A stretch of DNA of 45,180 nucleotides from an uncultured Bacteroidales bacterium (GTDB taxonomy: Bacteria > Bacteroidota > Bacteroidia > Bacteroidales > P3): NCBI GenBank assembly GCA_900314925.1, contig OMXC01000021.1:1-45180 (forward strand), read 5' to 3'. Shown piece by piece: positions 25,713 through 35,067 of this stretch (the first letter of the stretch is position 1; each line of letters begins with the position of its first letter). Below the pieces are notes generated by a model. That model did no database searches. It had not been told where the DNA came from and saw nothing but the letters and a program-made list of their open reading frames with translations. The translations under genes were made by a program, and so were the position numbers.

Positions 25713-25783
25713 TGTCCTATGGTGTAACGGTAGCACATCTGACTCTGGATCAGCTTGTCTTGGTTCGAATCCAGGTAGGACAA
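25713..25783 (+). tRNA. tRNA-Gln (CTG)
   Basis: The acceptor stem TGTCCTA pairs with TAGGACA, starting with the U1-A72 pair typical of tRNA-Gln. The anticodon loop CTCTGGA gives anticodon CTG. The T-arm (GGTTCGAATCC) is regular. CCA is not encoded. The small D-arm (GGTGTAACGGTAGCAC) is normal for this family. Confidence 0.93.
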
Positions 25784-25786
25784 CAA

Positions 25787-25813
25787 AGAGCACCCAAGAG
25801 GTGCTCTTTTGTT
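25787..25813 (+). terminator. terminator after tRNA-Gln
   Basis: AGAGCACC-CAAGA-GGTGCTCT is followed by a T-rich tail. Confidence 0.85.
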
Positions 25814-25861
25814 TTTCCGCCACTGCGGAAAAATAATTTCCGCCATTCCGTTTTTATTTTG

Positions 25862-25869
25862 TACTTTTG
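25862..25869 (+). promoter_or_regulatory. -7 element of the hypB operon
   Basis: TACTTTTG lies 27 nt upstream of the hypB ATG and matches TAnnTTTG. No clear -33 element is seen. Confidence 0.55.
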
Positions 25870-25896
25870 CCCGCAGTTTTTTCAAGCAAAAACAAT

Positions 25897-26571
25897 ATGG
25901 ATGCACTGAGAGTGATTGAAATAAAGAAGAGTGTCTTCGCCGACAACGACAACGACGCCGACGCCCTGCGTAAGGAGCTCAAAGAGAAAGGAGTGTTTCT
26001 GCTGAACCTCATGTCGGCTCCCGGCAGCGGAAAGACCACGACGCTCATACAGACAATCAACCGGATGAAAGAGAGCATGAGCATCGGTGTGATGGAGGCC
26101 GACATAGACAGCGATGTCGACGCCCGAAAGATGAGAGAGGCTACAGGAGTGGAGTCGATACAGCTGCACACCGGAGGCATGTGTCACCTCGACGCCGAGA
26201 TGACCCGCCAAGGACTGGATGCTCTTGACCTGAACGCCACCGACCTCGTGATATTGGAGAATGTGGGCAACCTTGTATGCCCCGCCGAGTTCGACACAGG
26301 CGCTGTACGCAACGCCATGATACTCTCCGTGCCTGAAGGTGACGACAAACCTCTCAAATACCCATTGATGTTCTCCGTATGCGACGTGGTGCTTATCAAC
26401 AAGACAGATGTGATGCCATATTTTGACTTCAGCCTGGAGAGGTGCAAGAAGTACATACATGAGCGTAACCCCAAGGCACAGGTCATACCCATCTGCGCCA
26501 AGACTGGCGAAGGTGTGGATGCCTTTGTACAGTGGCTGAAAGATGAGGTTAACAACTGGAAACAAAAATAA
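25897..26571 (+). CDS. hypB: nickel-incorporation GTPase HypB
   Basis: The start at 25897 gives 224 residues of a SIMIBI-class GTPase. The P-loop APGSGKTT is at 41-48, the switch region contains EADIDSDVDA, the metal-site block HTGGMCHLD follows, and the guanine motif is NKTD. HypB works with HypA to deliver nickel to hydrogenase or other nickel enzymes. The protein lacks both the N-terminal CxxCGCxxx nickel site and a His-rich stretch found in some homologues. It heads a five-gene run with a Fe-S flavoprotein, hypA and two membrane proteins; no hydrogenase subunit or other hyp gene is in the window. Confidence 0.92.
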   Translation: MDALRVIEIKKSVFADNDNDADALRKELKEKGVFLLNLMSAPGSGKTTTLIQTINRMKESMSIGVMEADIDSDVDARKMREATGVESIQLHTGGMCHLDAEMTRQGLDALDLNATDLVILENVGNLVCPAEFDTGAVRNAMILSVPEGDDKPLKYPLMFSVCDVVLINKTDVMPYFDFSLERCKKYIHERNPKAQVIPICAKTGEGVDAFVQWLKDEVNNWKQK

Positions 26572-26588
26572 ACAAAGAATAAAGAGAT

Positions 26589-29417
26589 ATGCCAGAGATG
26601 TCGAATAAGTTTGTCCCCAAACATTTTGGAGACAAAAACCCCAACCCCAAGCTGATAAAGCTGGTGCGCCACATCACAGACCGCATTCCTGGAAAGATAA
26701 AGATGACCACCGAGGCTCCCGAATACTGGGGCTTGGCCTGTATCTTCGAGGATGAGATGGACGCAATAACCCGCGAAGCCTCGCTGGACCTACTGCTGGA
26801 CATGCTTCCCGGCAATCCGTTCATGGTGCGTAAACACTGGACGCGCAACCAGCTGCATGAACTGAACCGCCAGAAACACTACGCGTCTACGGAAGAAGGC
26901 TTCGACGCCTTGCTGGACAAGCTGGCTTACTTCGGCATGCTTGAATACGACTACGGCGACCACTACACCAAGGACGGTCCTGTGCAGGGCACCACCTTCG
27001 AGCGTAAAGACCGCGAATACTGGGTGCCGATGTTCGTCCCAGGCAGCGCCGAGTACACCAATATGAACGTGGAGCTGATGGACAAGCATCCAGAGCTGGC
27101 GATGTTCTTTGAGCGTATGACTTTCCTGCCGTTGGAGAAGATCACACCCATGGTACCTATGGGCGGCAGCGGCATAGGCATGCATGTCATCCCCGTGGAG
27201 AAAGCAATATCCATGGAGAATGAGACTGCCGACATAGAGCATATCTCCTACTGGCTTAAACGCTACGAGGGACATCTTGCCGTCGGCATCTGCTCTTGCC
27301 GCTATGGACGCAAGAAACTCGACGAAGGCTGCGCCGACGACTATCGCGACTGGTGTATCGGCGTGGGCGACATGGCCGACTACCTGATAGAGACCAAACG
27401 CGGACATGCCATCACCTACGACGAAGCCATCAATATCCTTAAGATTGCCGAGGACAACGGCTTTGTACACCAGGTGACCAATATCGACGGCGAAGGCAAG
27501 ATATTCGCCATCTGCAACTGCAATGTCAAGATATGCAACGCCCTGCGCACATCGCAGCTCTTCAACACACCCAACATGAGCCGTAGCGCCTATGTGGCCA
27601 AAGTAGATCCTAAGAATTGCGTAGCCTGCGGCCGCTGTGTGGAATACTGTCCCGCTGGAGCCGTCCGTCTGGGACAAAAGCTATGCACCAAGCACGGCGA
27701 GCAGACTTATCCCAAGCAGGAGCTGCCCGACGCAAAGAAATGGGGTCCGCATAAATGGGACGAGGACTACCGCGACAAGAACCGCATCAACTGCTACCCA
27801 ACAGGCACTGCGCCATGCAAGACCGCCTGTCCGGCGCATATCGCCGTGCAGGGCTATCTGAAGAAAGCCGCCGAAGGGAAATACCGCGAGGCATTGGAGC
27901 TCATCAAACGTGAGGACCCGTTCCCCGCCGTCTGCGGCCGTGTCTGCAACCGCCGCTGTGAGGATGCCTGCACCCGCGGCACCATTGACAAGCCTATTGC
28001 CATCGACGCCGTGAAGAAATTCATCGCCGAACAGGACCTGCATGCAGAGCACCGCTTCGTGCCGGAAATCAATATTGCGTCGAGCGTCCTCAAACGTTGG
28101 GACGAGAAGATTGCCATTATCGGCGGTGGCCCTGCGGGCTTGAGCTGCGCTTATTATCTCGCCACTATGGGCTATCGTCCCACGGTATTCGAGAAGAACG
28201 CCATCCCCGGCGGCATGCTTCAATACGGCATCCCGTCGTACAAACTGGACAAGGCCGTCATCAAGGCCGAGATTGACATCATGCGCGAGATAGGCGTGGA
28301 GATACGTACCGGCGTGGAGGTGGGCAAGGATATCACCCTGCAGCAGCTACGCGCGGATGGATATAAAGGCTTCTATGTGGCCATCGGCTGCCAAGGAGGC
28401 CGCCTGCCTGGCATCCCGGGAGAGACCCTCACCGGCGTCACCACAGCCATCGACTTCTTGCATGCCGCCAACTGCGGAGACATGAAAGTAAGCGGCAAGG
28501 TAGTTGTCGTGGGTGGGGGCAACGTAGCCATCGATGCGGCCCGTGTGGCCAAACGAAGCGGTGCAGCAGAAGTCACCATGCTCTCTCTGGAGACCGAGGA
28601 CATCATGCCGGCATCGCTGGAAGAGCGCCGCGAAGCCCGTGAGGACGGTGTGTCGATAAACCCCGGCTGGGGTCCCAAAGAGGTACTCGGCGAAGGTAGT
28701 GTCAGCGGCATTGTCTTCAAGAAATGCATCTCCGTGTTCGACGAGCAGCACCGCTTCGCGCCAAAGTATGACGAGAACAACACCATCACCATCGATGCCG
28801 ACATGGTCATCTTCGCCATTGGCCAGACGGTGGTGCTGAACGACCTGCTGAAAGACACCAAGGTAGAGTTTACACGTGGCGTATATCCTGTAGCCGACAA
28901 ACTCACCTACCAAACGGCCGAACCTGACATCTTCGTGGGTGGCGACTGCTACAGCGGGCCCAAATTCGCCATCGACGCCATAGCCGCCGGCCATGAGGCC
29001 GCCGAAAGTCTGCACCGCTACGTGCAGCATGGCCACATGACCATCGGGCGCAACCGCCGCGACTTCATTGAGCTGAACAAGGATGACATACAGGTAGAAA
29101 GCTACGACAATGCCTCACGTCAGGAGGAAGGCGTCACCGAGCAGCCCGACAAGTTCCGCGAGTACATGAAGACCCTCACCGAGGAGCAGGTGCGCACCGA
29201 GACCTCGCGATGCCTCTCCTGCGGTGCTTCGGTAGTTGACGAGAACCGCTGCATAGGCTGCGGCATCTGCACCACCAAGTGTGCCTTCGATGCCATCCAC
29301 CTCTTCCGTGAGCATCCTGAAGCCAGCATCATGCGCACCTCAGAGGATAAATTCAGCGGCATACTACCCTACATGATAAAACGCACCGGTAAAATCATCT
29401 TCAGCAAGAAAGACTGA
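26589..29417 (+). CDS. multi-domain Fe-S flavoprotein (GltD-like NAD(P)H oxidoreductase fusion)
   Basis: The 942-residue protein joins several redox modules. The first 230 residues are of unknown type; Cys-rich blocks ICSC (234-237), C248, C256 and CNCNVKIC (309-316) follow, then a ferredoxin motif CVACGRCVEYCP at 344-355. Residues about 410-480 form the Fe-S domain found ahead of GltD (CKTACP, CGRVCNRRCEDAC). The FAD motif GGGPAG is at 512-517 and the NAD(P)H motif VGGGNVA at 641-647. A C-terminal pair of Cys clusters (CLSC, CIGCGICTTKC) closes the protein. It could pass electrons from NAD(P)H along several clusters. Lying between hypB and hypA (stop/start overlap TGATG), it may reduce a nickel enzyme or its cofactor; the true partner is unknown. 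Confidence 0.85.
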   Translation: MPEMSNKFVPKHFGDKNPNPKLIKLVRHITDRIPGKIKMTTEAPEYWGLACIFEDEMDAITREASLDLLLDMLPGNPFMVRKHWTRNQLHELNRQKHYASTEEGFDALLDKLAYFGMLEYDYGDHYTKDGPVQGTTFERKDREYWVPMFVPGSAEYTNMNVELMDKHPELAMFFERMTFLPLEKITPMVPMGGSGIGMHVIPVEKAISMENETADIEHISYWLKRYEGHLAVGICSCRYGRKKLDEGCADDYRDWCIGVGDMADYLIETKRGHAITYDEAINILKIAEDNGFVHQVTNIDGEGKIFAICNCNVKICNALRTSQLFNTPNMSRSAYVAKVDPKNCVACGRCVEYCPAGAVRLGQKLCTKHGEQTYPKQELPDAKKWGPHKWDEDYRDKNRINCYPTGTAPCKTACPAHIAVQGYLKKAAEGKYREALELIKREDPFPAVCGRVCNRRCEDACTRGTIDKPIAIDAVKKFIAEQDLHAEHRFVPEINIASSVLKRWDEKIAIIGGGPAGLSCAYYLATMGYRPTVFEKNAIPGGMLQYGIPSYKLDKAVIKAEIDIMREIGVEIRTGVEVGKDITLQQLRADGYKGFYVAIGCQGGRLPGIPGETLTGVTTAIDFLHAANCGDMKVSGKVVVVGGGNVAIDAARVAKRSGAAEVTMLSLETEDIMPASLEERREAREDGVSINPGWGPKEVLGEGSVSGIVFKKCISVFDEQHRFAPKYDENNTITIDADMVIFAIGQTVVLNDLLKDTKVEFTRGVYPVADKLTYQTAEPDIFVGGDCYSGPKFAIDAIAAGHEAAESLHRYVQHGHMTIGRNRRDFIELNKDDIQVESYDNASRQEEGVTEQPDKFREYMKTLTEEQVRTETSRCLSCGASVVDENRCIGCGICTTKCAFDAIHLFREHPEASIMRTSEDKFSGILPYMIKRTGKIIFSKKD

Positions 29418-29758
29418 TGCACGAGTTGGGCATAGTATTCTACATCATACGCGACGTGAAGCAGGTAGCGGAAGCCTACCATGTGGAACATGTGGTCTCC
29501 GTGGTTATGGACATCGGCGAAGTATCTACCGTTGTGCCGCACCTGCTCAGCGACTGCTGGCGCTGGGCTGCCGACAAGGAACCCATGCTGCAAGGTTGCG
29601 AACTGGAGGTGAACACCATACCCGCCGTCACATGGTGTGACCAATGCAAGAGCGAATATCCCACTGTCGCCCACGGCCGCACATGTCCACATTGCGGCAG
29701 CGGCAACACCTGGCTGCTCCGAGGCAACGAAGTGGAGATACGCGAGATAAAAGTATAA
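29417..29758 (+). CDS. hypA: hydrogenase maturation nickel chaperone HypA
   Basis: The 113-residue protein starts MHELG, where H2 and the N-terminal amine bind nickel, as the family requires. The zinc-binding pair is CDQC and CPHC near 75-99. The length is normal. HypA binds nickel and hands it to HypB. Its start codon shares one base with the stop of the flavoprotein gene, so the order hypB - flavoprotein - hypA is translationally coupled. Confidence 0.93.
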   Translation: MHELGIVFYIIRDVKQVAEAYHVEHVVSVVMDIGEVSTVVPHLLSDCWRWAADKEPMLQGCELEVNTIPAVTWCDQCKSEYPTVAHGRTCPHCGSGNTWLLRGNEVEIREIKV

Positions 29759-29777
29759 TCTTTAAACATCAACAACT

Positions 29778-30125
29778 ATGTCTTGTTTTATAGTACCCAT
29801 GACCCAGGCGATAGCCACCACTGCCTATCGCAAACTTAACGCTAAAAAAATCGAGGCGACAGGGGCTACGACCCTGATGCGTCATGTGCCGGCATTGGAG
29901 AAGATGCTCTGGGGCGGCACCGTGATGCTTGTCGTAGACCACATCATAAACGGCGAAGCCACATGGCGCTATCCCTTCTTCACAGCCCTCACCGAAGCCG
30001 GCGGCGCAGAAGTGATGCTGCGCGAGATGCTGACCGTCGGCGTCCCCATGTCGCTCGTCCTCACTGCCGTATGGGTAGTGTACGCCTTCGCCAAAGAAAG
30101 AAAAACCCAAACAATCAAACAATAA
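29778..30125 (+). CDS. small two-helix membrane protein, unknown function
   Basis: The 115-residue protein has an N-terminal MSCFIVPMTQAIATTA stretch, a basic region (about 17-35), then two hydrophobic segments (about 43-56 and 86-104) separated by a loop. No catalytic motif is seen. It lies 19 bp after hypA and 21 bp before the large membrane protein, so all are probably one transcript. I do not recognise an established function. The conserved-looking MLWGG and PFFTALTEAGG patches suggest a real family restricted to this context, which is inference. Confidence 0.7.
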   Translation: MSCFIVPMTQAIATTAYRKLNAKKIEATGATTLMRHVPALEKMLWGGTVMLVVDHIINGEATWRYPFFTALTEAGGAEVMLREMLTVGVPMSLVLTAVWVVYAFAKERKTQTIKQ

Positions 30126-30146
30126 CACAATCAAAAAACTAACATT

Positions 30147-31238
30147 ATGTTTTTCCAAGTTTATGGGGCTGACGCCCTCGTACAATGGGGAATGCTGCTT
30201 GTCGTACTGGCAGGCTTGATTCTCTGGAATGAATTTGCCCGTCGCACCAAGATGGGCGGAGCCATCACCTTCTTCGTCATCCCGGTACTGCTGACTGTCT
30301 ACTTCGTGGCCATCGCCATCGGAGCCCGCAGCGGTGCCGAGTGGGCAGTGAACAACCAGACCCACATCTACATGAACGGTTGGTTCCACTACGCCAAGCT
30401 GTATGCCGCCCTCACCGGCTGCATCGGCTTCATGATGATCAAGTACAAATGGGGCATCGGCGCCAAGCACTGGTTCAAGCCCTTCCCCTTCGTCATCGTG
30501 GCCATCAACATCCTCATCGCCGTCGTCTCCGACTTTGAGAGCGCCGTCATGGGCTGGAACAAATGGTGGCTCAGCAGCGAGGGCGTGTGGCTCTTCGGCG
30601 GCTGGCACAACGTCTTCAATGGCCTTGCCGGTATCCTCAACATCTTCTGTATGACCGCCTGGTGGAACGTCTACTCCTCCAAGGACAAGAAGGACATGAT
30701 CTGGGCCGACATGACGTGGGTCTACATCGTCATCTACGACATCTGGAACTTCGCCTACACCTACAACTGCCTGCCCACCCACAGCTGGTACTGCGGCATC
30801 GCCCTGCTGCTGGCTCCGACGGTGGCTGCCCTGCTGTGGAATCGTGGCGGCTGGATCCAGAACCGCGCCAACACACTGGCCATCTGGTGCATGTTCGCAC
30901 AGGTGTTCCCACTCTTCCAGGAGACCTTCAAGGACGGCAGCCAGTGGTTCAAGTGGGCCGTGCTGCCCGTGCAGTACCCCGACGGCGTGGAGACCATCAA
31001 GCACCTCTATGACGTCGCCGGTGGCGAGGCCGCCGCTGTCGGCACCACGGTAGACACCGTGGCTGCCAACCCCACCATGATGACCGTCATCAGCGCGCTG
31101 GCTCTGGTGACCAACCTCATCGCTATCATCTACATCATCTGCGTCTCCAAGAAGCGTCACATCAACCCCTACAAGGAGGATGTCTTCGTCAACCAGAAGT
31201 ACTACAAAGACGCTATGGCCCGCGCCGACGTGGATTAA
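30147..31238 (+). CDS. multi-pass membrane protein, DUF5692-like
   Basis: The 363-residue protein has about eight to nine hydrophobic helices rich in Trp and Tyr (FFQVYGADALVQWGMLL at the start, then NIFCMTAWWN, DMTWVYIVIYDIWNFAY, YIICVSKKRH near the end). No transporter or enzyme motif is obvious. I believe it belongs to the uncharacterised DUF5692 family, from memory rather than a search. It closes the hypB-flavoprotein-hypA run and is followed by a strong terminator. A role as membrane anchor, or as an electron- or metal-handling partner of the Fe-S flavoprotein, is possible but unproven. Confidence 0.7.
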   Translation: MFFQVYGADALVQWGMLLVVLAGLILWNEFARRTKMGGAITFFVIPVLLTVYFVAIAIGARSGAEWAVNNQTHIYMNGWFHYAKLYAALTGCIGFMMIKYKWGIGAKHWFKPFPFVIVAINILIAVVSDFESAVMGWNKWWLSSEGVWLFGGWHNVFNGLAGILNIFCMTAWWNVYSSKDKKDMIWADMTWVYIVIYDIWNFAYTYNCLPTHSWYCGIALLLAPTVAALLWNRGGWIQNRANTLAIWCMFAQVFPLFQETFKDGSQWFKWAVLPVQYPDGVETIKHLYDVAGGEAAAVGTTVDTVAANPTMMTVISALALVTNLIAIIYIICVSKKRHINPYKEDVFVNQKYYKDAMARADVD

Positions 31239-31266
31239 CGGTTGCCCTGCAACACAATAGAAAAGG

Positions 31267-31302
31267 GTGCCCCGCAATTATATACGGGGCACTCTTTTTT
31301 TT
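31267..31302 (+). terminator. terminator of the hypB-hypA cluster
   Basis: GTGCCCCG (31267-31274) pairs with CGGGGCAC (31285-31292) and is followed by eight T residues. Confidence 0.9.
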
Positions 31303-31336
31303 ATTGACAATTTCCTCTTATATCAGGAAATTTGTG

Positions 31337-31344
31337 TATATTTG
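31337..31344 (+). promoter_or_regulatory. -7 element of the transglutaminase pair
   Basis: TATATTTG matches TAnnTTTG and lies 25 nt before the ATG at 31370. Confidence 0.6.
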
Positions 31345-31369
31345 CACAAGAAATAAAACACCGAATATA

Positions 31370-33358
31370 ATGAAGAAAACCTTTGCATTACTCACAATGG
31401 CAGGGCTTTTGGCCAGCGCAGCGATGGCTCAGGAGCACGCCATACCGGGCAAATATGCCGGCATGAACACGGTGACGATGTATGACTCCACAGGAGTGTA
31501 CATGGAAGAGTCGGGCCTGAGCCACGTGCAGACACACAGGCTTATAGAGATGTACTCGCCCAAAGGCTGCTCTCAATGGAGCACCGTGAAGATAGACTAC
31601 GACCCCCTGTCGGCCTATTGCGACATCACACATGTGCTGGTGCACCGCATCGACGGCGGCACCGACACGCTGGTGTGGCCCGGACGCGAGGGCAACGCCA
31701 CGGTGTATGACTACGTAGCCCCCGCCCGCATGATATACTGGGGCGCCAGCCAGAAGATGGTGGAGGTGGGCCACATGGACCCTGGCGACAAGCTGGAGGT
31801 CTGCACATACAAGAAAGGCTACACCTACGCGCTGCTCACAGACGGTCAGCCGTCACTGAACGGCACCTTCGCCGCACTGCCGGCGGGCGACGATAGGTAC
31901 GTGCCGCCAATGCGCGGACACTTCTACGACATAGTGCCGTTCTGGAGCGACCAGCCTGTAGAGAGCAAAGTGTATCAGGTAAACATCCTCGACAGCAAGA
32001 ATCTGCAATACAAGGTGTACAACGGCGAGCTCAAGGTCACGCATACCGCAGCCGAGGAGGAAGGGCGCACGCTCTACACTTTCGAGCGCAAGGACATCAT
32101 GCCGCTCAAACGCGAGCCTCGCGCACTGGCCAACAACGACATACAGACGAAATTATTGCTGAGCACCAGCCCCGACTGGCAGGCCAAAAGCCGCTGGTTC
32201 TTCGGCGTCAACGAGAGCTACGGCAGCTTTAAGCCAACGCCTGCTGTGCAGAAGAAGGTCAACGAGCTGCTGCGCGGCGCCAAGGACGAGATGGACAGCA
32301 TCAGCCGTTTGACACACTGGGTCGCCGACAACATACGCTATGCCGGTATCTCCATGGGCGAGGGCGAAGGCTTCACGCTGCACAACCAGGAGATGAACAT
32401 GACAGACCGCTGCGGCGTCTGCAAGGACAAGGCCTCCACGCTGATAGGCTTCCTGCGCGCCGCCGGCTTCAAGGCCTACGCCGCCATGACCATGGCGGGC
32501 GAGCGCATCGACCGCATACCGGCCGACCAGTTCAACCACAGCGTCTGCGCCGTACAGCTGCGCGACGGCCGTTTCATCATGCTCGACCCCACATGGGTGC
32601 CCAATGTGCGCGAGCTCTGGAGCAGCGCCGAGCAGCAGCAGGGCTACCTCATCGGTACGGCTGAAGGCTGCGACCTGATGGAGACACCTATCTCGCCTGC
32701 CGAGAACCACTACATACGCATCAGCGGCGAGAGCAGCATCGACAAGGACGGCACCCTCACGGGCACCATCAGCATCACCGCCGAAGGCCAGAGCGACGCC
32801 TCTGTGCGCGGCGTCTTCAATGCACGCCAGAGCGAGTGGCGACGCAACCTCGAGCTGGAGCTCCTCAAGATTGCCCCCACGGCAGAGATTATCGACATAC
32901 AGCACACCGACCCCGACCGCTACCTCGAGCAGCCTGTCAGCATCACCTATAAGTACCGCATACCGCATTTCGCCGTCGTGGAGAATGACGCCATAGAGTT
33001 CATCCCCCTCACCGCACGCAATTTCTACAGCCGCGCCATGAGCCACCTATTCTTCGACTTCAGCAAGGAGACCCGCCAGCAGCCCTTCAGCGACCGCTGC
33101 TCACGCCTCATCCAGATCCAGGAGACCATCACGCTGCCCTACGAATACAAGCAGTTCCACTACCCGATGGTCGACGGTATCGCCGACCCCGCGGCCAGCT
33201 TCGGCTGCGGCTTCCAGATGGAAGGCAACAAGCTCACTTTCGGCGAGAGCCTGCTCTTCGGCAAGCGCCTCTACGACGCCGACGACTGGATGCCATTCCG
33301 CGCCAGCGCCATGAACCAGATAAAAGTGTCACAAACCCCGGTAATCTTAACTAAATAA
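31370..33358 (+). CDS. secreted DUF3857/transglutaminase-like protein
   Basis: The start at 31370 gives 662 residues with a signal peptide (MKKTFALLTMAGLLASAAMAQ). A DUF3857 beta-rich domain (about 30-260) precedes a transglutaminase-type core with an intact triad: C351 (CGVCKDKA), H390 (FNHSV) and D406 (LDPTW). A further C-terminal beta domain follows. Such proteins are common in Bacteroidota and may be periplasmic cysteine peptidases or amidases; no substrate is established. It is followed after 4 bp by a related gene. Confidence 0.82.
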   Translation: MKKTFALLTMAGLLASAAMAQEHAIPGKYAGMNTVTMYDSTGVYMEESGLSHVQTHRLIEMYSPKGCSQWSTVKIDYDPLSAYCDITHVLVHRIDGGTDTLVWPGREGNATVYDYVAPARMIYWGASQKMVEVGHMDPGDKLEVCTYKKGYTYALLTDGQPSLNGTFAALPAGDDRYVPPMRGHFYDIVPFWSDQPVESKVYQVNILDSKNLQYKVYNGELKVTHTAAEEEGRTLYTFERKDIMPLKREPRALANNDIQTKLLLSTSPDWQAKSRWFFGVNESYGSFKPTPAVQKKVNELLRGAKDEMDSISRLTHWVADNIRYAGISMGEGEGFTLHNQEMNMTDRCGVCKDKASTLIGFLRAAGFKAYAAMTMAGERIDRIPADQFNHSVCAVQLRDGRFIMLDPTWVPNVRELWSSAEQQQGYLIGTAEGCDLMETPISPAENHYIRISGESSIDKDGTLTGTISITAEGQSDASVRGVFNARQSEWRRNLELELLKIAPTAEIIDIQHTDPDRYLEQPVSITYKYRIPHFAVVENDAIEFIPLTARNFYSRAMSHLFFDFSKETRQQPFSDRCSRLIQIQETITLPYEYKQFHYPMVDGIADPAASFGCGFQMEGNKLTFGESLLFGKRLYDADDWMPFRASAMNQIKVSQTPVILTK

Positions 33359-33362
33359 AGCC

Positions 33363-34841
33363 ATGAAAAAGATACTTTTTGCAGCAATAGCCATCATTAT
33401 AGGCACCACCGCCACCGCTCAGCAGCCAGACGCCATCTACAAGCTGCTGCGCTATGAGTGGACTGTCAACGCCGACGGCACCACCGACTATCACTACCGC
33501 CACGAGGTGCAGATACTGCGCAACCGCGCACTCACAGCCTACGCCGACAAGGGCGAGACCTTCGTGGTATACAATCCCGACCTCGAGGAGCTCACCGTCA
33601 ACGAGGTGTACACCATTCAGAAAGACGGCACCCGCGTCAACATGCCACAGAACGCCTTTGTCTACCAGCTGCCGTCAGAGTGCGCCGACTGCGGCCGCTT
33701 CAACCACATTCGCGAGCTCGCCATGGTACACACCGGCATGGAACTGGGCTGCACCATAATCGTCGACTACACCATCCACCGCCGCAACAACCTCATCCAC
33801 GAGGACATCCAGCTGATGCGCGACTGCCCCGTGGAGAAGCTCGAGGTCATCGTGAACTACAACCGCGACGACATGAGCCTGATGCACAACATCACCGGCT
33901 CCCAGTACCTGCCGGAGAACAGCGCCTCCCTCAGCGAGAACGGCAACCTGCACTACACCTTCAGCAACCTGCCGCAGGCACCCCGCGAGCCTTACATGCC
34001 CGCCGACATCATCCCCGTACTGCGCATCTTCAACGGCACACCGCAGTTCAGCGCCGCCGACAGCGGCAAGCCTTTCGACAAAGCCGCCGACGCCATGGGC
34101 AAGGTGCAGGGCAAAGGCGGAGCTCAGGAGCAGGTGACCGCCATGCGCAACTACATAGTAGACAACATCCACCTCAACGACCTCGAGCCCGCCACAGTGG
34201 GCTACACCGTCGCATCGCCCGCCGAGACGTGGAACACCGGCTGCGGCACCGCCGCCGACAAGGCCGCCCTGTTTGCCGCCATCCTCGCGAACGAGGGCTA
34301 CCATGCCTCCGTCAGCGGCGAGAACATGGACATGGTGAGCGTCATCATCGACACCCTCGAGTACCGCGTCGACGTGCGCAGCAAGGCACCCATACAGATC
34401 TACGGCGAAGCGCACGACGAGGTGGCCACACTCTCAGCCGACAACACCATCGACGCTCAGCTCGACTCCCTGCAAGACGGCTTCTTCCGACTGACGCTGT
34501 CGCCAGTACACGGCGCGCCGGCAGTCAACGCCGCCAAACTCGCACTGACACGCACCACACCCCTGCAGAGCAGCGCCTGCGACCTGTCGCAGACCGACAC
34601 CTACATCCTGCCCAAGGGCGTGAAGCTCATGGGCGGCAGCGTCAACGACAAGCTGTCGTTCGACGGCCTGGGCTCCATGCAGGTGAGCGTGAAACAGAGC
34701 GGCAACAAGCTCAAGGTGGTGCGCAAGCTGAAGCTCGACAAGAGCCTGGTGCCGACGAGCGACTACGCTAACTACCGCAAGCTGATAGCCGCCTGGCAGA
34801 GCCACGGCAGCGTGACGCTACGAATGAAGGGAATGAAATAG
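33363..34841 (+). CDS. DUF3857 protein with degenerate transglutaminase core
   Basis: The 492-residue protein has a signal peptide (about 1-20) and a DUF3857-like domain (about 25-230). The C-terminal half shows a transglutaminase-like helix around C294 (TGCGTAADKAALFAAILA), but no matching His and Asp-Pro motifs follow, so it is probably non-catalytic. It begins 4 bp after its active neighbour, so a partner or regulatory role is plausible. Its stop codon TAG (34839-34841) is the first base group of an AGTG heptamer array. Confidence 0.75.
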   Translation: MKKILFAAIAIIIGTTATAQQPDAIYKLLRYEWTVNADGTTDYHYRHEVQILRNRALTAYADKGETFVVYNPDLEELTVNEVYTIQKDGTRVNMPQNAFVYQLPSECADCGRFNHIRELAMVHTGMELGCTIIVDYTIHRRNNLIHEDIQLMRDCPVEKLEVIVNYNRDDMSLMHNITGSQYLPENSASLSENGNLHYTFSNLPQAPREPYMPADIIPVLRIFNGTPQFSAADSGKPFDKAADAMGKVQGKGGAQEQVTAMRNYIVDNIHLNDLEPATVGYTVASPAETWNTGCGTAADKAALFAAILANEGYHASVSGENMDMVSVIIDTLEYRVDVRSKAPIQIYGEAHDEVATLSADNTIDAQLDSLQDGFFRLTLSPVHGAPAVNAAKLALTRTTPLQSSACDLSQTDTYILPKGVKLMGGSVNDKLSFDGLGSMQVSVKQSGNKLKVVRKLKLDKSLVPTSDYANYRKLIAAWQSHGSVTLRMKGMK

Positions 34842-34866
34842 TGGTCAGTGGCTAGTGGCCAGTGAT
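34840..34866 (+). repeat. AGTGRNY heptamer array
   Basis: Units AGTGGTC, AGTGGCT and AGTGGCC run directly out of the TAG stop codon of the preceding gene. Confidence 0.8.
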
Positions 34867-34867
34867 T

Positions 34868-34906
34868 GGTTCAAGGTTCAAGGTTCAAGGTTCCAAGTTC
34901 AAGGTT
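34868..34906 (+). repeat. GGTTCAA heptamer array
   Basis: About five 7-bp units, three exact GGTTCAA and two variants, follow the AGTG array. Confidence 0.85.
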
Positions 34907-35067
34907 AGTTCACTTCGTTCACTCACATTGCTTGGGCTCGGCATAGCAAGCGAGCTTGCTCTGCTCTCGCTTTGCGCAATGGTCAAGGTTGTCGGCAGAG
35001 CCGACGGCATACCACAAGGTTTAATGGCGAATTACTCGAATTATGGTGCTGGCGTTAGCAAACAAAA
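34907..35067. other. gap with short palindromes
   Basis: No gene is seen. GTCGGC-AGA-GCCGAC and a GCGAGCTTGCTCTGCTCTCGC patch form small hairpins. The word AATTACTCGAATT (near 35030) recurs in inverted form near 40770. Confidence 0.5.

Noticed and set aside
25897..31238. A complete NiFe-hydrogenase operon
   Set aside because: No large or small hydrogenase subunit, and no hypC, hypD, hypE or hypF, can be recognised.
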